Source: Celerinatantimonas diazotrophica
Lineage (GTDB): Bacteria; Pseudomonadota; Gammaproteobacteria; Enterobacterales; Celerinatantimonadaceae
DNA: 64,000 nt
Assembly (NCBI RefSeq): GCF_004339545.1
Contig: NZ_SMGD01000002.1
Coordinates: 56,010 to 120,009 of the forward strand
Direction of reading: 5' to 3'
A program made the position numbers and the translations under genes. The notes under the pieces were generated by a model. It was not told where the DNA came from, searched no databases, and saw nothing but the letters and a program-made list of their open reading frames with translations. Numbering within the stretch: the first letter of the stretch is position 1; the number at the start of each line of letters is the position of its first letter. Positions 7,713-16,721 of the stretch are shown in pieces.

Positions 7713-9884
7713 TTACAGTGGCTGGAGTCTTGCGAACGCAACGACCAGCCATTTACTTCCAGAGTGATCAAACTGGACCTGAACTCGGCTTTGAGCGCCG
7801 CTGCCTTCATATTGTAAAATCACCCCTTCGCCAAATTTAGGATGTAAAACCCGTTGTCCAAGCGATAACCCAGTACTGTCAAAAGAGGCCGCTGTCGCCG
7901 TATCAGAAAAACGCCCTCCGCCCATGGGTTGACTCACTTGCGTCGTCAAACGGATCTCTTCTAGGCAATCTTGTGGCAGTTCGCGAATGAAACGAGAGCG
8001 GCTATGGAACGACTCTTTACCGTATAATCGGCGGCTCTCAGCATGACATAAATACAGCTTACGCATGGCTCGCGTCATTCCGACATAAGCCAGGCGGCGC
8101 TCCTCTTCGAGCCGTCCCGCTTCCTCGGCTGATTGCTGTGAAGGAAACATCCCTTCCTCCATCCCCACTAAAAAGACAATGGGAAACTCCAACCCTTTAG
8201 CACTGTGTAATGTCATTAATTGCACAGCACTCTCATCCGCCTCAGCCTGATTATCACCCGCCTCAAGAGCCGCATGAGAGAGAAAAGCAACCAAAGGGGC
8301 AAGCTCTTCGCTGTTGGCATCCGGAACAAACTGGCGGGTGGCAGTGACCAGTTCCTGTAAGTTCTCAACGCGGGCTTCGGCTTTTTCACCTTTTTCATTT
8401 TGGTACATTGCCAACAAGCCACTATTGCGGATCACATAATCACTTTGGTCGGCTAACTCCATCTGACTGGTTTGAGCCGCCAAATTATCGACCAACTGAA
8501 TGAACCCTTGCAACGCGTTGGCCGCTCGACTTGTTAATAACTTCTCACTCACTGCTTGGGCTGCACCATTCCACAGGCTCACTCGTCGCTCACGGGCGAC
8601 CTGACGCAACAGTTCAAGCGTGCGTTGACCAATCCCGCGGGTCGGCGTATTGACGACTCTCTCAAATGAAGCATCGTCGTGCCGATTATTCATCAAGCGC
8701 AGATATGCCAGAGCATCTTTCACTTCCTGTCGCTCGAAGAATCGCACCCCACCATAAATGCGATAGGCCAGCTGTTCCTGCATCAATGCTTCTTCAAGCA
8801 CACGGGACTGAGCGTTATTGCGATACAAAATGGCGCATTCTGAAAGCGCGGCACCGTTCTGTAAGTGGTGACGAATCTTAGCCACCACAAAGCGGGCTTC
8901 ATCCACCTCATTAAATGCAGCATATACCGAAATCGGATCACCATCCGCCCCTTCGGTCCAAAGGTTTTTACCCAACCGCCCCTGATTATGTGCAATCAAC
9001 TCATTTGCCGAGCGCAGAATCGTGGCACTACTACGATAATTCTGCTCCAACCGAATCACGTCGACATCGGCAAAATCATTGCGGAAGTTTTGAATATTCT
9101 CGACCCGTGCACCACGCCACCCATAAATCGACTGGTCATCATCGCCAACAATCATCACCTTCGACGAAGTGCCAGCAAGTAAGCGCAGCCAAGCGTACTG
9201 AATCGCGTTGGTATCTTGAAACTCATCGACCAAAATGTGCCGAAAGCGTTTCTGATAATGTTCTAAAATGGCTTTGTTATTACGTAAAAGCTCCAAGGCG
9301 CGCAGTAATAATTCGGCAAAATCCACCAATCCAGCGCGCTCACAAGCGTCCTGATAGGTGCGATAAATCTCCACCAGTTGACGTTCAATTGGGTTGGAAC
9401 TCCAATCGATATGCTCAGGTCGCAGCCCTTCATCCTTTTGGCCGTTAATAAACCACATAGCCTGTTTCGGTGGCCACTGTTTCTCATCTAAGTTCATCCC
9501 GCGAATGATACGTTTAACCAATCGATATTGATCATCCGAATCGAGGATCTGAAAATCTTCCGGTAATTTGGCATCGCGATAGTGAGCGCGTAACAAGCGA
9601 TGAGCGAGGCCATGAAACGTTCCGAGCCAGATACCCTGAAAACGTGCCCCCACCAGATCGGCTACACGGTGACGCATCTCTGCCGCTGCTTTATTAGTAA
9701 ACGTCACGGCCATCAGTTCATAGGGCGAAACCCCTTCAACCTGCAATAAATAGGCAATCCGATGGACCAACACCCGTGTCTTACCACTGCCGGCCCCCGC
9801 CAAAACCAACATATTTTGTGCAGGTGCAGCAACCGCCTGCCGCTGCTTCTCATTCAGACCATCAAGCAGTAATGAAATATCCAT
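7713..9884 (-). CDS. uvrD: DNA helicase II UvrD
   Basis: A superfamily-1 3'-5' helicase for nucleotide-excision and mismatch repair, 723 residues (E. coli 720). Motifs seen: Walker A (AGAGSGKTRVLVHRI), Walker B (VDEFQDTN), motif III (GDDDQSIYGWRGA), motif IV (EQNYRSS), motif V (MTLHSAKGLEFP) and motif VI (RLAYVGMTRA). The C-terminal RNA-polymerase-binding Tudor-like domain ends the protein (VLHPKFGEGVILQYEG). A LexA-box-like sequence at 9906-9925 suggests SOS control, as in E. coli. Confidence 0.98.
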   Translation of the reverse strand: MDISLLLDGLNEKQRQAVAAPAQNMLVLAGAGSGKTRVLVHRIAYLLQVEGVSPYELMAVTFTNKAAAEMRHRVADLVGARFQGIWLGTFHGLAHRLLRAHYRDAKLPEDFQILDSDDQYRLVKRIIRGMNLDEKQWPPKQAMWFINGQKDEGLRPEHIDWSSNPIERQLVEIYRTYQDACERAGLVDFAELLLRALELLRNNKAILEHYQKRFRHILVDEFQDTNAIQYAWLRLLAGTSSKVMIVGDDDQSIYGWRGARVENIQNFRNDFADVDVIRLEQNYRSSATILRSANELIAHNQGRLGKNLWTEGADGDPISVYAAFNEVDEARFVVAKIRHHLQNGAALSECAILYRNNAQSRVLEEALMQEQLAYRIYGGVRFFERQEVKDALAYLRLMNNRHDDASFERVVNTPTRGIGQRTLELLRQVARERRVSLWNGAAQAVSEKLLTSRAANALQGFIQLVDNLAAQTSQMELADQSDYVIRNSGLLAMYQNEKGEKAEARVENLQELVTATRQFVPDANSEELAPLVAFLSHAALEAGDNQAEADESAVQLMTLHSAKGLEFPIVFLVGMEEGMFPSQQSAEEAGRLEEERRLAYVGMTRAMRKLYLCHAESRRLYGKESFHSRSRFIRELPQDCLEEIRLTTQVSQPMGGGRFSDTATAASFDSTGLSLGQRVLHPKFGEGVILQYEGSGAQSRVQVQFDHSGSKWLVVAFARLQPL

Positions 9885-10191
9885 GGGAGCCTATCGAACG
9901 TTAAAACATGTATGAATAGACAGTATACCAACTCTGCTACGGGGTTGCAGTGGCATATTTTTATCAGCTGGAACCAACCCTTCATCTACCATTTCTAAAG
10001 TCCAAAAGTAACATGTAGCATATCAATAAAAAAGTTCGTGACTTTAAATATCAATAGCGCTATAAATAATAAAATAGTTTATAGCATTATAATAATTGAA
10101 TAGTAAATATGATTGGATCACAACTGATTCGATTCAATCACGCTGTAGCATTGCTGGTGCTATTGTAATGAGCTATTTTTTGAGGTTATAA
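9885..10191. other. AT-rich spacer between uvrD and the accessory block
   Basis: No gene is seen. The left end carries the uvrD upstream region with a LexA-like box. From about 10,000 the sequence becomes strongly AT-rich, marking the edge of the accessory block that extends to about 10,950. Confidence 0.5.
9906..9925 (-). promoter_or_regulatory. LexA (SOS) box candidate upstream of uvrD
   Basis: On the minus strand this reads TACTGTCTATTCATACATGT, close to the LexA consensus TACTGTATATATATACAGTA, with CTGT-N8-ACAT at its core (one mismatch to CTGT-N8-ACAG). It lies 22 bp upstream of the uvrD start. uvrD is a known SOS gene in E. coli. Confidence 0.55.
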
Positions 10192-10386
10192 ATGGACAAC
10201 TTGAAATCATTAAAAGCACTATTCATCCACTCTGTTATGTTTTTTTTCTTATATTTTATTGCAATAAACGTTATTGAACTAATTTTAAATCATAAAACAC
10301 AACCGTACTCATTGAACTCATCATTTTTAGGTTCATTGATTTTCTTTTTACTAGAAACATATAAAACGAGAAGAATAAAAAATTGA
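10192..10386 (+). CDS. Small membrane protein, hypothetical, 64 aa
   Basis: Not recognised. The product has one long hydrophobic stretch (FIHSVMFFFLYFIAINVIEL) and a second at SSFLGSLIFFLLETY, so it probably spans the membrane twice, and ends in a basic tail (TYKTRRIKN). A good ribosome site (TGAGG, six bases before the ATG) supports translation. The DNA is much more AT-rich than the conserved genes around it, which suggests recent acquisition. The next gene starts 26 bp downstream, after a perfect 8-bp AT-rich inverted repeat at 10383-10399. Confidence 0.6.
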   Translation: MDNLKSLKALFIHSVMFFFLYFIAINVIELILNHKTQPYSLNSSFLGSLIFFLLETYKTRRIKN

Positions 10387-10412
10387 ATTTAAAATTCAAC
10401 CTATAAAAAATC

Positions 10413-10880
10413 ATGAGTAAATATTTTGTCATTAGAAGAAATTTTTTATCAATTTCTATACTTATCATTTTAAATAGAAGTATGACATATATTCTATTTA
10501 GCGAAAAAATGTCTGCCTATCCAATACCATCTTTAAACGCAATTAAATTTGCAATATCTATCAGCCGTATTGGGCTAAGTGTTTTTTTCTTCGCATTAGC
10601 TTTTAGATTATCGTGCTTCTTTTATTCAGAGCACTATACACGTCGTGCGCGAGCCCGTGAAATAGGTATGATTCGTCACTCATTAGTTTATGAAAGTCAA
10701 TTTGTAAAAAAGTCAAACAATCCCTCAAATCGATTCATCCATAAACAGCTCTTAAGCAAGCAATACTCAACAAGTTACTTTAGAAGTGGTCTATATCACT
10801 CCAAAAATAATCCCATATACTTCATGATCAAACATATTCATCTCGTTAGAGATATTTTCCAAAAAACATGTCAACTTTAA
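10413..10880 (+). CDS. Hypothetical membrane protein, 155 aa
   Basis: Not recognised. The first 70 residues contain two hydrophobic segments (FLSISILIILNRSMTYILF and FAISISRIGLSVFFFALAF), followed by a basic soluble tail (TRRARAREIGMIRHS and onward) that would face the cytoplasm. No clear ribosome site precedes the ATG, so expression may depend on the gene before it. The DNA is AT-rich like its neighbour. A hairpin at 10885-10902 follows directly. It may form a unit with the 64-residue protein; no link to a known family could be made. Confidence 0.5.
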   Translation: MSKYFVIRRNFLSISILIILNRSMTYILFSEKMSAYPIPSLNAIKFAISISRIGLSVFFFALAFRLSCFFYSEHYTRRARAREIGMIRHSLVYESQFVKKSNNPSNRFIHKQLLSKQYSTSYFRSGLYHSKNNPIYFMIKHIHLVRDIFQKTCQL

Positions 10881-10884
10881 AACA

Positions 10885-10902
10885 AGCCAAGAGATCTTGG
10901 CT
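10885..10902 (+). terminator. Hairpin after the 155-residue gene
   Basis: AGCCAAG / CTTGGCT, a 7-bp stem with loop AGAT, placed 5 bp after the stop codon and followed by GTATTATTTAT. The U-tract is imperfect, so termination is likely but partial. Confidence 0.45.
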
Positions 10903-10951
10903 GTATTATTTATGGTTCTTTTATAAAATTAACTAAAGAAGGTTTACAATC

Positions 10952-11620
10952 ATGTTCAGAACATTTTTGTGTTTTATTTTACTGATCCTCCCTGTAACAA
11001 GTTTTGCCAACCTTACGGTAGTGGGGAATAATAACATTGCAAGTAATCAGGTGAAGGCTGTGAAAGTCATGTATATGGCTCCGATAAATAATTATTATAT
11101 GTCTGAATTAATCGCTGCGATTAATCAAATCAATATTCAATATAAACAGGCTCAACATATCTATCTTTATATCAACACAATGGGCGGGGATATGAATAGT
11201 GCTGTGGCGGCATATCAGACGATTAAGAGTTCCGCTATCCCGGTCACCACGATCAATTTAGCAACCATTGCATCGGCGGGAAATGTCATTTTCTGTGCAG
11301 GTTCTTCACGGCTAGGGTTTAAACATAGTCAATTTATCTTTCATCCCATCTCTTGGGCATTTAAGGACCATAACAACAACCAAACATTAACCCCTGCAGG
11401 GTTAGCCAATATAGAAGAGATGTTAGAAAATACCCAACAGATGGTCACGCCGATTTATCAAAAATGTACTAATTTCACGCCCACAGAGATTAAAAAATTC
11501 TTTTATAGTGAAAGCGAAAGACATTATATCAGTGGCAACAAAGCCATTACTCATAAGTTGATCAGCGCTTATGCTACCAAGATGCAGAAAACTCCCGTGA
11601 ACTATTACATTGCTGATTAA
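10952..11620 (+). CDS. Exported ClpP-like serine protease
   Basis: A 222-residue protein with a typical signal peptide (residues 1-19, cut after VTSFA), so it acts in the periplasm or outside. The mature part has the ClpP/crotonase fold pattern: IYLYINTMGGDMNSAVAAYQ (the GG oxyanion-hole region), TIASAGNVIFCAG (serine in the position of the ClpP nucleophile) and QFIFHPISW (histidine matching the ClpP catalytic His). The cytoplasmic ClpP partner contacts are not evident, so it probably works without an AAA+ unfoldase. Good ribosome site (AAGAAGG). It sits in the accessory block between uvrD and yigB. Assignment to the family is firm; the substrate is unknown. Confidence 0.8.
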   Translation: MFRTFLCFILLILPVTSFANLTVVGNNNIASNQVKAVKVMYMAPINNYYMSELIAAINQINIQYKQAQHIYLYINTMGGDMNSAVAAYQTIKSSAIPVTTINLATIASAGNVIFCAGSSRLGFKHSQFIFHPISWAFKDHNNNQTLTPAGLANIEEMLENTQQMVTPIYQKCTNFTPTEIKKFFYSESERHYISGNKAITHKLISAYATKMQKTPVNYYIAD

Positions 11621-11790
11621 AGTATTTATGAAACGCTATCGCAGAGCCAATCATGGCGTGAAGCAACACTAGATAAGCAGGCCTCTATGCAACACCGAGC
11701 CCATAAGCCCCTGCTTTGACCGAAGCCATCATGAAATGCGCAATCATCACGATGGCTCCAACACAACGATTGAGTTGTGCTGATCATGCC

Positions 11791-12474
11791 TCAAACCAGC
11801 AATGCCTCTAACTCAGCAAGGTCGGTCACACTGACATGCGGTAAATGAACAGGACAAGGAGACTGCCGGTCATTCAACCAGACACTTTGATAACCATGAC
11901 AGAGCGCGCCATAGACATCGGTATGCGGATCATCACCGACATGAGCAATCTGCTCTGGCGGCAACGACAAGGCTTCGGCGGTGGCTTGAAATAGATCAGG
12001 ATAAGGCTTTTGACGATATTCGCCACCGGCATAATAGATATGGGTAAAATACTCGGCAATCCCAATGCGCTGAATGTCTACATTTCCATTGGTCATCGCC
12101 ACCAGCGGATAACGTTGGGCCAATTTGGCCAACAATTGATGGCTACGTTCGGGCACACTAAAATCAGAGCGAACAGCAATAAAGGCTTCCATCAGCTCAT
12201 TAGCGCGTTCCTTAGCATGTGCGACACCTTGCGTTTTTAAGCCCAGCGATAACCAAGCTCGGCGACACTCCGTCACATCATGAATCAGCATCGGATCGTG
12301 TTGGAGAACCTTATTCTTATAGATTGTCCAATTGATCCGCTGGCCTAATTCATCCGCTAATGTATCTTCCATCCAGACATTGGCTCGTTTGATCACCGGA
12401 TGATTGTCATAGAGGGTATCATCCAAGTCAAAACTCAGCGCAACGGGGCGAGACCAACGACGATAAAACTGCAT
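11791..12474 (-). CDS. yigB: HAD-family phosphatase YigB
   Basis: A haloacid-dehalogenase-type phosphatase of 227 residues. E. coli YigB removes phosphate from the riboflavin precursor 5-amino-6-(5-phospho-D-ribitylamino)uracil. Motif I is SFDLDDTLYDN, motif II is AMTNGN, the lysine of motif III is in RQKPYPDLF, and motif IV is AHVGDDPHTDVYGA. The ATG follows the xerC stop codon with no gap, indicating translational coupling. It is the last gene of the lptM-lysA-dapF-DUF484-xerC-yigB operon. Confidence 0.93.
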   Translation of the reverse strand: MQFYRRWSRPVALSFDLDDTLYDNHPVIKRANVWMEDTLADELGQRINWTIYKNKVLQHDPMLIHDVTECRRAWLSLGLKTQGVAHAKERANELMEAFIAVRSDFSVPERSHQLLAKLAQRYPLVAMTNGNVDIQRIGIAEYFTHIYYAGGEYRQKPYPDLFQATAEALSLPPEQIAHVGDDPHTDVYGALCHGYQSVWLNDRQSPCPVHLPHVSVTDLAELEALLV

Positions 12475-13383
12475 CTATTTTTTACTCCGTTTAGCGCGAG
12501 GATGAGCGGCATCATAAACCTTCGCCAGATGCTGAAAGTCTAGATGAGTATATACCTGAGTAGTAGACAGATTGGCATGCCCCAATAACTCTTGCACGAC
12601 CCGTAAATCACCACTGCCCTCTAGCATATGGGTGGCAAACGAATGGCGCAATTTATGAGGATGGACATGGTTACCAATATGCTGTCGTTTCGCCCAGACA
12701 TTTAACCGCTGTTGTACCGCGCGAGTCGTCATGCGCCGCTGGCGCATACTAACAAACAACGCTGGCTCTCCCACCGGGCAGATCTGACCACGAACTTTGA
12801 GCCATTTTTCAAGGGCTTGAACCGCTTTCGAGCCAAAAGGAACTAATCGTTGTTTACGCCCTTTACCCAATACCAGCAATTCTCGACGTTTTAGGTCAAC
12901 ATCATTAATATTCAGCCCCACGAGCTCGGCCAAACGTAATCCGGAAGCATAAAACAACTCCATAATGGCACGATCCCGCAGCCCTAATAACGAGTGATCA
13001 TCAATATTAAGCAGTTGTTCTAATGCATCCACATCGAGATTTTTAGGCAATGGCCGTGCCTGCTTAGGCGCACTGAGCGAACGAGCCGGATTGACATCGA
13101 TGATCCCCTGCTCCAGCATAAACTGATAAAAACTACGCAGTGCAGACAGTTTATTGGCAATCGAGCTGGCACTCAGGTTTTGCCGGTTCATACGCATCGC
13201 CATCTGCCGCAGGTCATTTAGACTAACCTTTGTCCAATCACCAATATCCATCTGCTGCAAAATCGCGCCTTGCTGGTTGAGGCTACGCTGATAGCCATCC
13301 AGAGTCGCCTCGCTATAGCGTCGCTCACTAGCAATATAGCGCAAGAAGCGATCAACCATTTTTTGCATTGATTCACTGAGCAT
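12475..13383 (-). CDS. xerC: Tyrosine recombinase XerC
   Basis: A site-specific recombinase that resolves chromosome dimers at dif with XerD, 302 residues (E. coli 298). The catalytic set is visible: Arg in ASGLRLAELVGL, HKLRHSFATHML (His and Arg), GHANLSTTQVYTHLD (His and the nucleophile Tyr). The N-terminal SAM-like DNA-binding domain begins at VDRFLRYIASERRYSEATL. The start at 13383 ([13 protein letters not shown]) is chosen because the family begins just before this domain. It overlaps the end of the DUF484 gene by 11 bp, which implies coupled translation. Confidence 0.96.
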   Translation of the reverse strand: MLSESMQKMVDRFLRYIASERRYSEATLDGYQRSLNQQGAILQQMDIGDWTKVSLNDLRQMAMRMNRQNLSASSIANKLSALRSFYQFMLEQGIIDVNPARSLSAPKQARPLPKNLDVDALEQLLNIDDHSLLGLRDRAIMELFYASGLRLAELVGLNINDVDLKRRELLVLGKGRKQRLVPFGSKAVQALEKWLKVRGQICPVGEPALFVSMRQRRMTTRAVQQRLNVWAKRQHIGNHVHPHKLRHSFATHMLEGSGDLRVVQELLGHANLSTTQVYTHLDFQHLAKVYDAAHPRAKRSKK

Positions 13384-14071
13384 CACAACCAACCAGTGTC
13401 GGTAATAACGTAGCAATCACCTCGCACAACTGTCCCAGCAACAACCCGTCCATGCCCGCCACATAATGATCTGCCTCATCGCTGGCGGCGGCTAGTACGC
13501 CCAACCGAGCCCTTTCACCAAGCGGCATAATGGCGACGGATTGCACCTGCTCTGGAGATGCAAATAGTAGCTGTAACTCCCCTCGCGTCAACCGCCCAAA
13601 ATAGTGTCCCTCGTGGGACAATCGCGTGACCCACAAGTTTTCCATATGCTCGGCAGATAAACTAAATGATTCAAGCGGTTCACCAAGACTCAAATGCGCT
13701 TGGTTCAAGCGCAACGACAGTTGACTCAGTCCCAGCTGTTCAACCATCGCACTCTGTAATTTATCCTGTAGGGATGCAAAGTCAGGGCAATGTAACAATT
13801 GCGGTAACAAGTCGACATAGACCCTGAAGATCCGTTCATTTTGGCTAGCAACCCCTAATAGGTCGGAAATTTCCGTCTCTAATACGGCAATTTTGTCACG
13901 CATTCTCTCCAGCGAGAGTTCAACCAATGAAACGCTGCCACGTTGATGATGAGGAATTCTAAGCCGATCTGCCAGATATGGAAAACGGGTAAAAAAGTCC
14001 GGGTTCTGCTGCAAATATTCAGCAACCAGTTCATCATCAAGTAGTAATTGCTCCAGATTGACTTGACTCAT
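13373..14071 (-). CDS. DUF484 family protein
   Basis: A 232-residue DUF484 protein (the YigA relative). It begins with a short helical part ([19 protein letters not shown], typical of the family), then a coiled stretch near residues 50-75, then a GAF-like domain. It always sits between dapF and xerC in gammaproteobacteria; its exact role is unknown. It overlaps dapF by 4 bp at its start and xerC by 11 bp at its end, so the three are one translational unit. Confidence 0.93.
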   Translation of the reverse strand: MSQVNLEQLLLDDELVAEYLQQNPDFFTRFPYLADRLRIPHHQRGSVSLVELSLERMRDKIAVLETEISDLLGVASQNERIFRVYVDLLPQLLHCPDFASLQDKLQSAMVEQLGLSQLSLRLNQAHLSLGEPLESFSLSAEHMENLWVTRLSHEGHYFGRLTRGELQLLFASPEQVQSVAIMPLGERARLGVLAAASDEADHYVAGMDGLLLGQLCEVIATLLPTLVGCDAQ

Positions 14072-14898
14072 AGATTAATCTGTCCATCAAAAACATGTTC
14101 CGCAGGCCCAGTCATTTTAACGCAGTGTCCTTCTCCGTCCCACTGGATAAGCAGACGCCCCCCTGGCAACTCTACTTCAACTTTGCTTGCCAATTTCCCT
14201 TGCAGTTGCCCCACGACTGCCGCAGCGCAGGCACCAGTACCACAAGCGAGCGTTTCGCCAACGCCACGCTCAAAGACTCGCAGTTTAATCTGCTCCTGAT
14301 TCAAGATCTGCATAAAACCAATATTAGCACGTTGCGGGAAGCGTTCGTGATTCTCCAAAAGCGGGCCAATGCTCTGCACATCCGCTCCTTGAACATCATC
14401 CACTTCGACCACACAATGAGGATTGCCCATTGATACCACGCCACAAAAAAAGGTCTGATCCGCTTCGCGCAGCAAGTAGGTTTTTTCCACTTTATTCGCC
14501 CGAAACGGGACTTTACCCGGCTCCAAGATTGGAATCCCCATATTCACCGTCACACGCTCATCATTTTCGATGTGCAACATAATTTTGCCACTGCGAGTAC
14601 TGACAGCGATATGCTTTTTGTTGGTTAGCCCTTTAAGGCGTACAAACCGGGCAAAACAACGGGCCCCATTGCCGCACTGTTCCACTTCACTGCCATCGGC
14701 GTTAAATATCCGATAGTGAAAATCCAGTTCGGGATCATAAGGCGGTTCAACGATCAGTAACTGATCAAACCCCACCCCAAAATTACGATCAGCTAAGCGG
14801 GCAATCATGTCATTGGAGAAAAAAGCGTTCTGAGTAACGTTATCCACCACCATAAAATCATTACCAAGACCATGCATCTTGGAAAAATTAATCAGCAT
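14068..14898 (-). CDS. dapF: Diaminopimelate epimerase
   Basis: Converts LL-diaminopimelate to meso-diaminopimelate for peptidoglycan and lysine synthesis. It has 276 residues, the normal length. The two catalytic cysteines are in [14 protein letters not shown] and [14 protein letters not shown], the N-terminus [18 protein letters not shown] is the family signature, and [13 protein letters not shown] matches the substrate loop. It directly follows lysA in the operon with a 9-bp gap, linking the last two steps of lysine synthesis. Confidence 0.98.
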   Translation of the reverse strand: MLINFSKMHGLGNDFMVVDNVTQNAFFSNDMIARLADRNFGVGFDQLLIVEPPYDPELDFHYRIFNADGSEVEQCGNGARCFARFVRLKGLTNKKHIAVSTRSGKIMLHIENDERVTVNMGIPILEPGKVPFRANKVEKTYLLREADQTFFCGVVSMGNPHCVVEVDDVQGADVQSIGPLLENHERFPQRANIGFMQILNQEQIKLRVFERGVGETLACGTGACAAAVVGQLQGKLASKVEVELPGGRLLIQWDGEGHCVKMTGPAEHVFDGQINL

Positions 14899-14907
14899 TG
14901 ATCCCCC

Positions 14908-16158
14908 TTATGATGGCAGCAGATGTTCGCCCAACCACAAGCTTGGGCGAGTTTCACGTTCTCGAACGACATAGGCTTGCTCACCATCAACCAAAATCTC
15001 AGCCGCCCTAGGTCGCGAGTTATAATTTGAGCTCATCACAAAACCATAGGCTCCTGCTGAGCGAACTGCCAGTATATCATGGGCCTGAATGGCTAATTTG
15101 CGTGATTTACCTAGAAAATCGCCGGTTTCGCAGACCGGTCCTACGACATCATATTCGCGCTCTGGAGCCTGCTGATTTTGCTGCACTGGCACGATATTCT
15201 GCCAAGCACCATAAAGAGCCGGACGAATCAGATCGTTCATCGCCGCATCGACCAAGGCAAAGTTTTTATCTTGCCCTAATTTCAGGTATTCCACCTTGGT
15301 CAATAAAACCCCCGCATTGGCCATGATTGCCCGTCCCGGTTCAAACAATAAAGTAATATTGCGAGACCCAAGACGCTCATGCAGCACCTTGGCATATTCT
15401 GAGGGTGCCGGTGGGACTTCATCGTGATAGGTAACACCCAGGCCCCCCCCCACATCAAGGTGAGCGATCGAAATGCCAACGTCGGCCAGCTGGTCAATTA
15501 ACAACAACAGTTTATCAACAGCTTCAATAAAAGGCGCCAGTTCCGTCAATTGCGAACCAATATGGCAATCCACGCCATGGATTTCGATCCCCGGTAAACT
15601 CGCCGCTGTTTGATAAACGCTCAGCGCCTGTTCATAGGCGATGCCAAATTTATTTTCTTTAAGGCCGGTTGAGATATAAGGATGGGTTTTAGCATCAATA
15701 TCAGGATTAATTCGCAGCGAAATAGGGGCTATCTGACCACGCGCAGTTGCCACTTCACTGATACGTTCTAATTCGCTCTGCGATTCGACATTAAAGCAAA
15801 AAATGCCGGCATCCAACGCTTGGGCAATTTCATCGGCCGTTTTCCCGACCCCAGAGAACACCACTTTGCTCGGATCCCCCCCCGCTTCTATGACCCTTGC
15901 CAACTCACCGCCAGAGACGATGTCAAACCCTGAGCCTAATCGCGCCAACAGGTTTAACACCCCTAAATTCGAATTGGCCTTGACCGCATAACAGATCAGA
16001 TGTTCTCGTTCGCCAGCAGCGACATTAAACGCTTGCCAATGACGCTCAATCGTGGCTCGCGAATATACGTATAAAGGTGTTCCATGTTCTTTAGCAAGGC
16101 TCGCCAGAGAAACTTGCTCAGCACACAAAGTACCGTCCTGATAATTAAAGTAATCCAA
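14908..16158 (-). CDS. lysA: Diaminopimelate decarboxylase
   Basis: A PLP enzyme making L-lysine from meso-diaminopimelate, 416 residues. The PLP lysine is in YAVKANSNLGVL, the glycine-rich phosphate-binding loop is DVGGGLGV, and the C-terminal active-site motif GPVCETGDFLGK carries the cysteine contributed to the neighbouring subunit. The coding strand has two long G runs: nine at 15443-15451 (in DVGGGLGV) and eight at 15876-15883. Such runs can slip, but both are in frame here. It lies between lptM and dapF. Confidence 0.98.
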   Translation of the reverse strand: MDYFNYQDGTLCAEQVSLASLAKEHGTPLYVYSRATIERHWQAFNVAAGEREHLICYAVKANSNLGVLNLLARLGSGFDIVSGGELARVIEAGGDPSKVVFSGVGKTADEIAQALDAGIFCFNVESQSELERISEVATARGQIAPISLRINPDIDAKTHPYISTGLKENKFGIAYEQALSVYQTAASLPGIEIHGVDCHIGSQLTELAPFIEAVDKLLLLIDQLADVGISIAHLDVGGGLGVTYHDEVPPAPSEYAKVLHERLGSRNITLLFEPGRAIMANAGVLLTKVEYLKLGQDKNFALVDAAMNDLIRPALYGAWQNIVPVQQNQQAPEREYDVVGPVCETGDFLGKSRKLAIQAHDILAVRSAGAYGFVMSSNYNSRPRAAEILVDGEQAYVVRERETRPSLWLGEHLLPS

Positions 16159-16188
16159 AAGTCATCCCTCTTGAACGATTGACGCTAG

Positions 16189-16329
16189 TTATTCGTTTGC
16201 AGGTTGTGTCGTCGTATTCTGACTCACACTAGATTTAGCCGAAGGATGCGGTGAATACAGTGGTCCTTTCTGTCCACAACCAGCTAATCCGATCAATAAG
16301 CTGGCAATCAATATAATACGAGTTACCAT
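16189..16329 (-). CDS. lptM: Small lipoprotein LptM (YifL)
   Basis: A 46-residue lipoprotein, easily missed because of its size. The sequence begins MVTRIILIASLLIGLAGCGQ; the lipobox LAGC places the lipidated cysteine at residue 18, and the conserved block CGQKGPLY follows at once. In E. coli LptM helps LptD mature in the outer-membrane LPS translocon. The remainder is a short Ser/Thr-rich tail. It is the first gene of the lysA-dapF-DUF484-xerC-yigB operon and divergent from cyaY, as in other gammaproteobacteria. Confidence 0.93.
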   Translation of the reverse strand: MVTRIILIASLLIGLAGCGQKGPLYSPHPSAKSSVSQNTTTQPANE

Positions 16330-16402
16330 AATATAAGTTTAATCCTGTAAGAAATCCCTTTATCATCGCATCCAAGGCGAGAAAAGCAATAGGATAACTA
16401 AC

Positions 16403-16717
16403 ATGACAGACAGTGAATTTCACCAATTAGCCGATGATTTTTTCGAGCGCATGGAACAAGCACTGGATGAACATCCGGGCGACATCGATTATGAAGGCGA
16501 AGGCGGGCTGTTAAAGCTACTATTTGAGAACGGCTCACACATGGTCATCAACAAGCAGGAACCCTTGCATCAAATCTGGGTAGCCACTAAATCTGATGGC
16601 CACCATTTTGAATACCAAGATAACCACTGGGTCGATAATCGTGGTGGTGGTGAGCTCAATGAATTTATCGTCAAGGCTATTGAGCAACAAAGTGGGGAAA
16701 GGCTAATACTTAGCTAA
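16403..16717 (+). CDS. cyaY: Frataxin homolog CyaY
   Basis: An iron-binding protein that regulates IscS-dependent iron-sulfur assembly, 104 residues. The acidic first helix (FHQLADDFFERMEQALDE, then DIDYEGEGGLL) carries the iron-binding ridge; the beta-sheet includes HQIWVATKSDGHHFEY and DNHWVDNRGGGEL with the conserved W. It is convergent with cyaA, with 4 bp between the stops, and divergent from lptM. Confidence 0.97.
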   Translation: MTDSEFHQLADDFFERMEQALDEHPGDIDYEGEGGLLKLLFENGSHMVINKQEPLHQIWVATKSDGHHFEYQDNHWVDNRGGGELNEFIVKAIEQQSGERLILS

Positions 16718-16721
16718 TCGA

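Noticed and set aside
11640..11790. Minus-strand translation resembling the end of a transporter (QLNRCVGAIVMIAH)
   Set aside because: The similarity is too short and vague to call a pseudogene.
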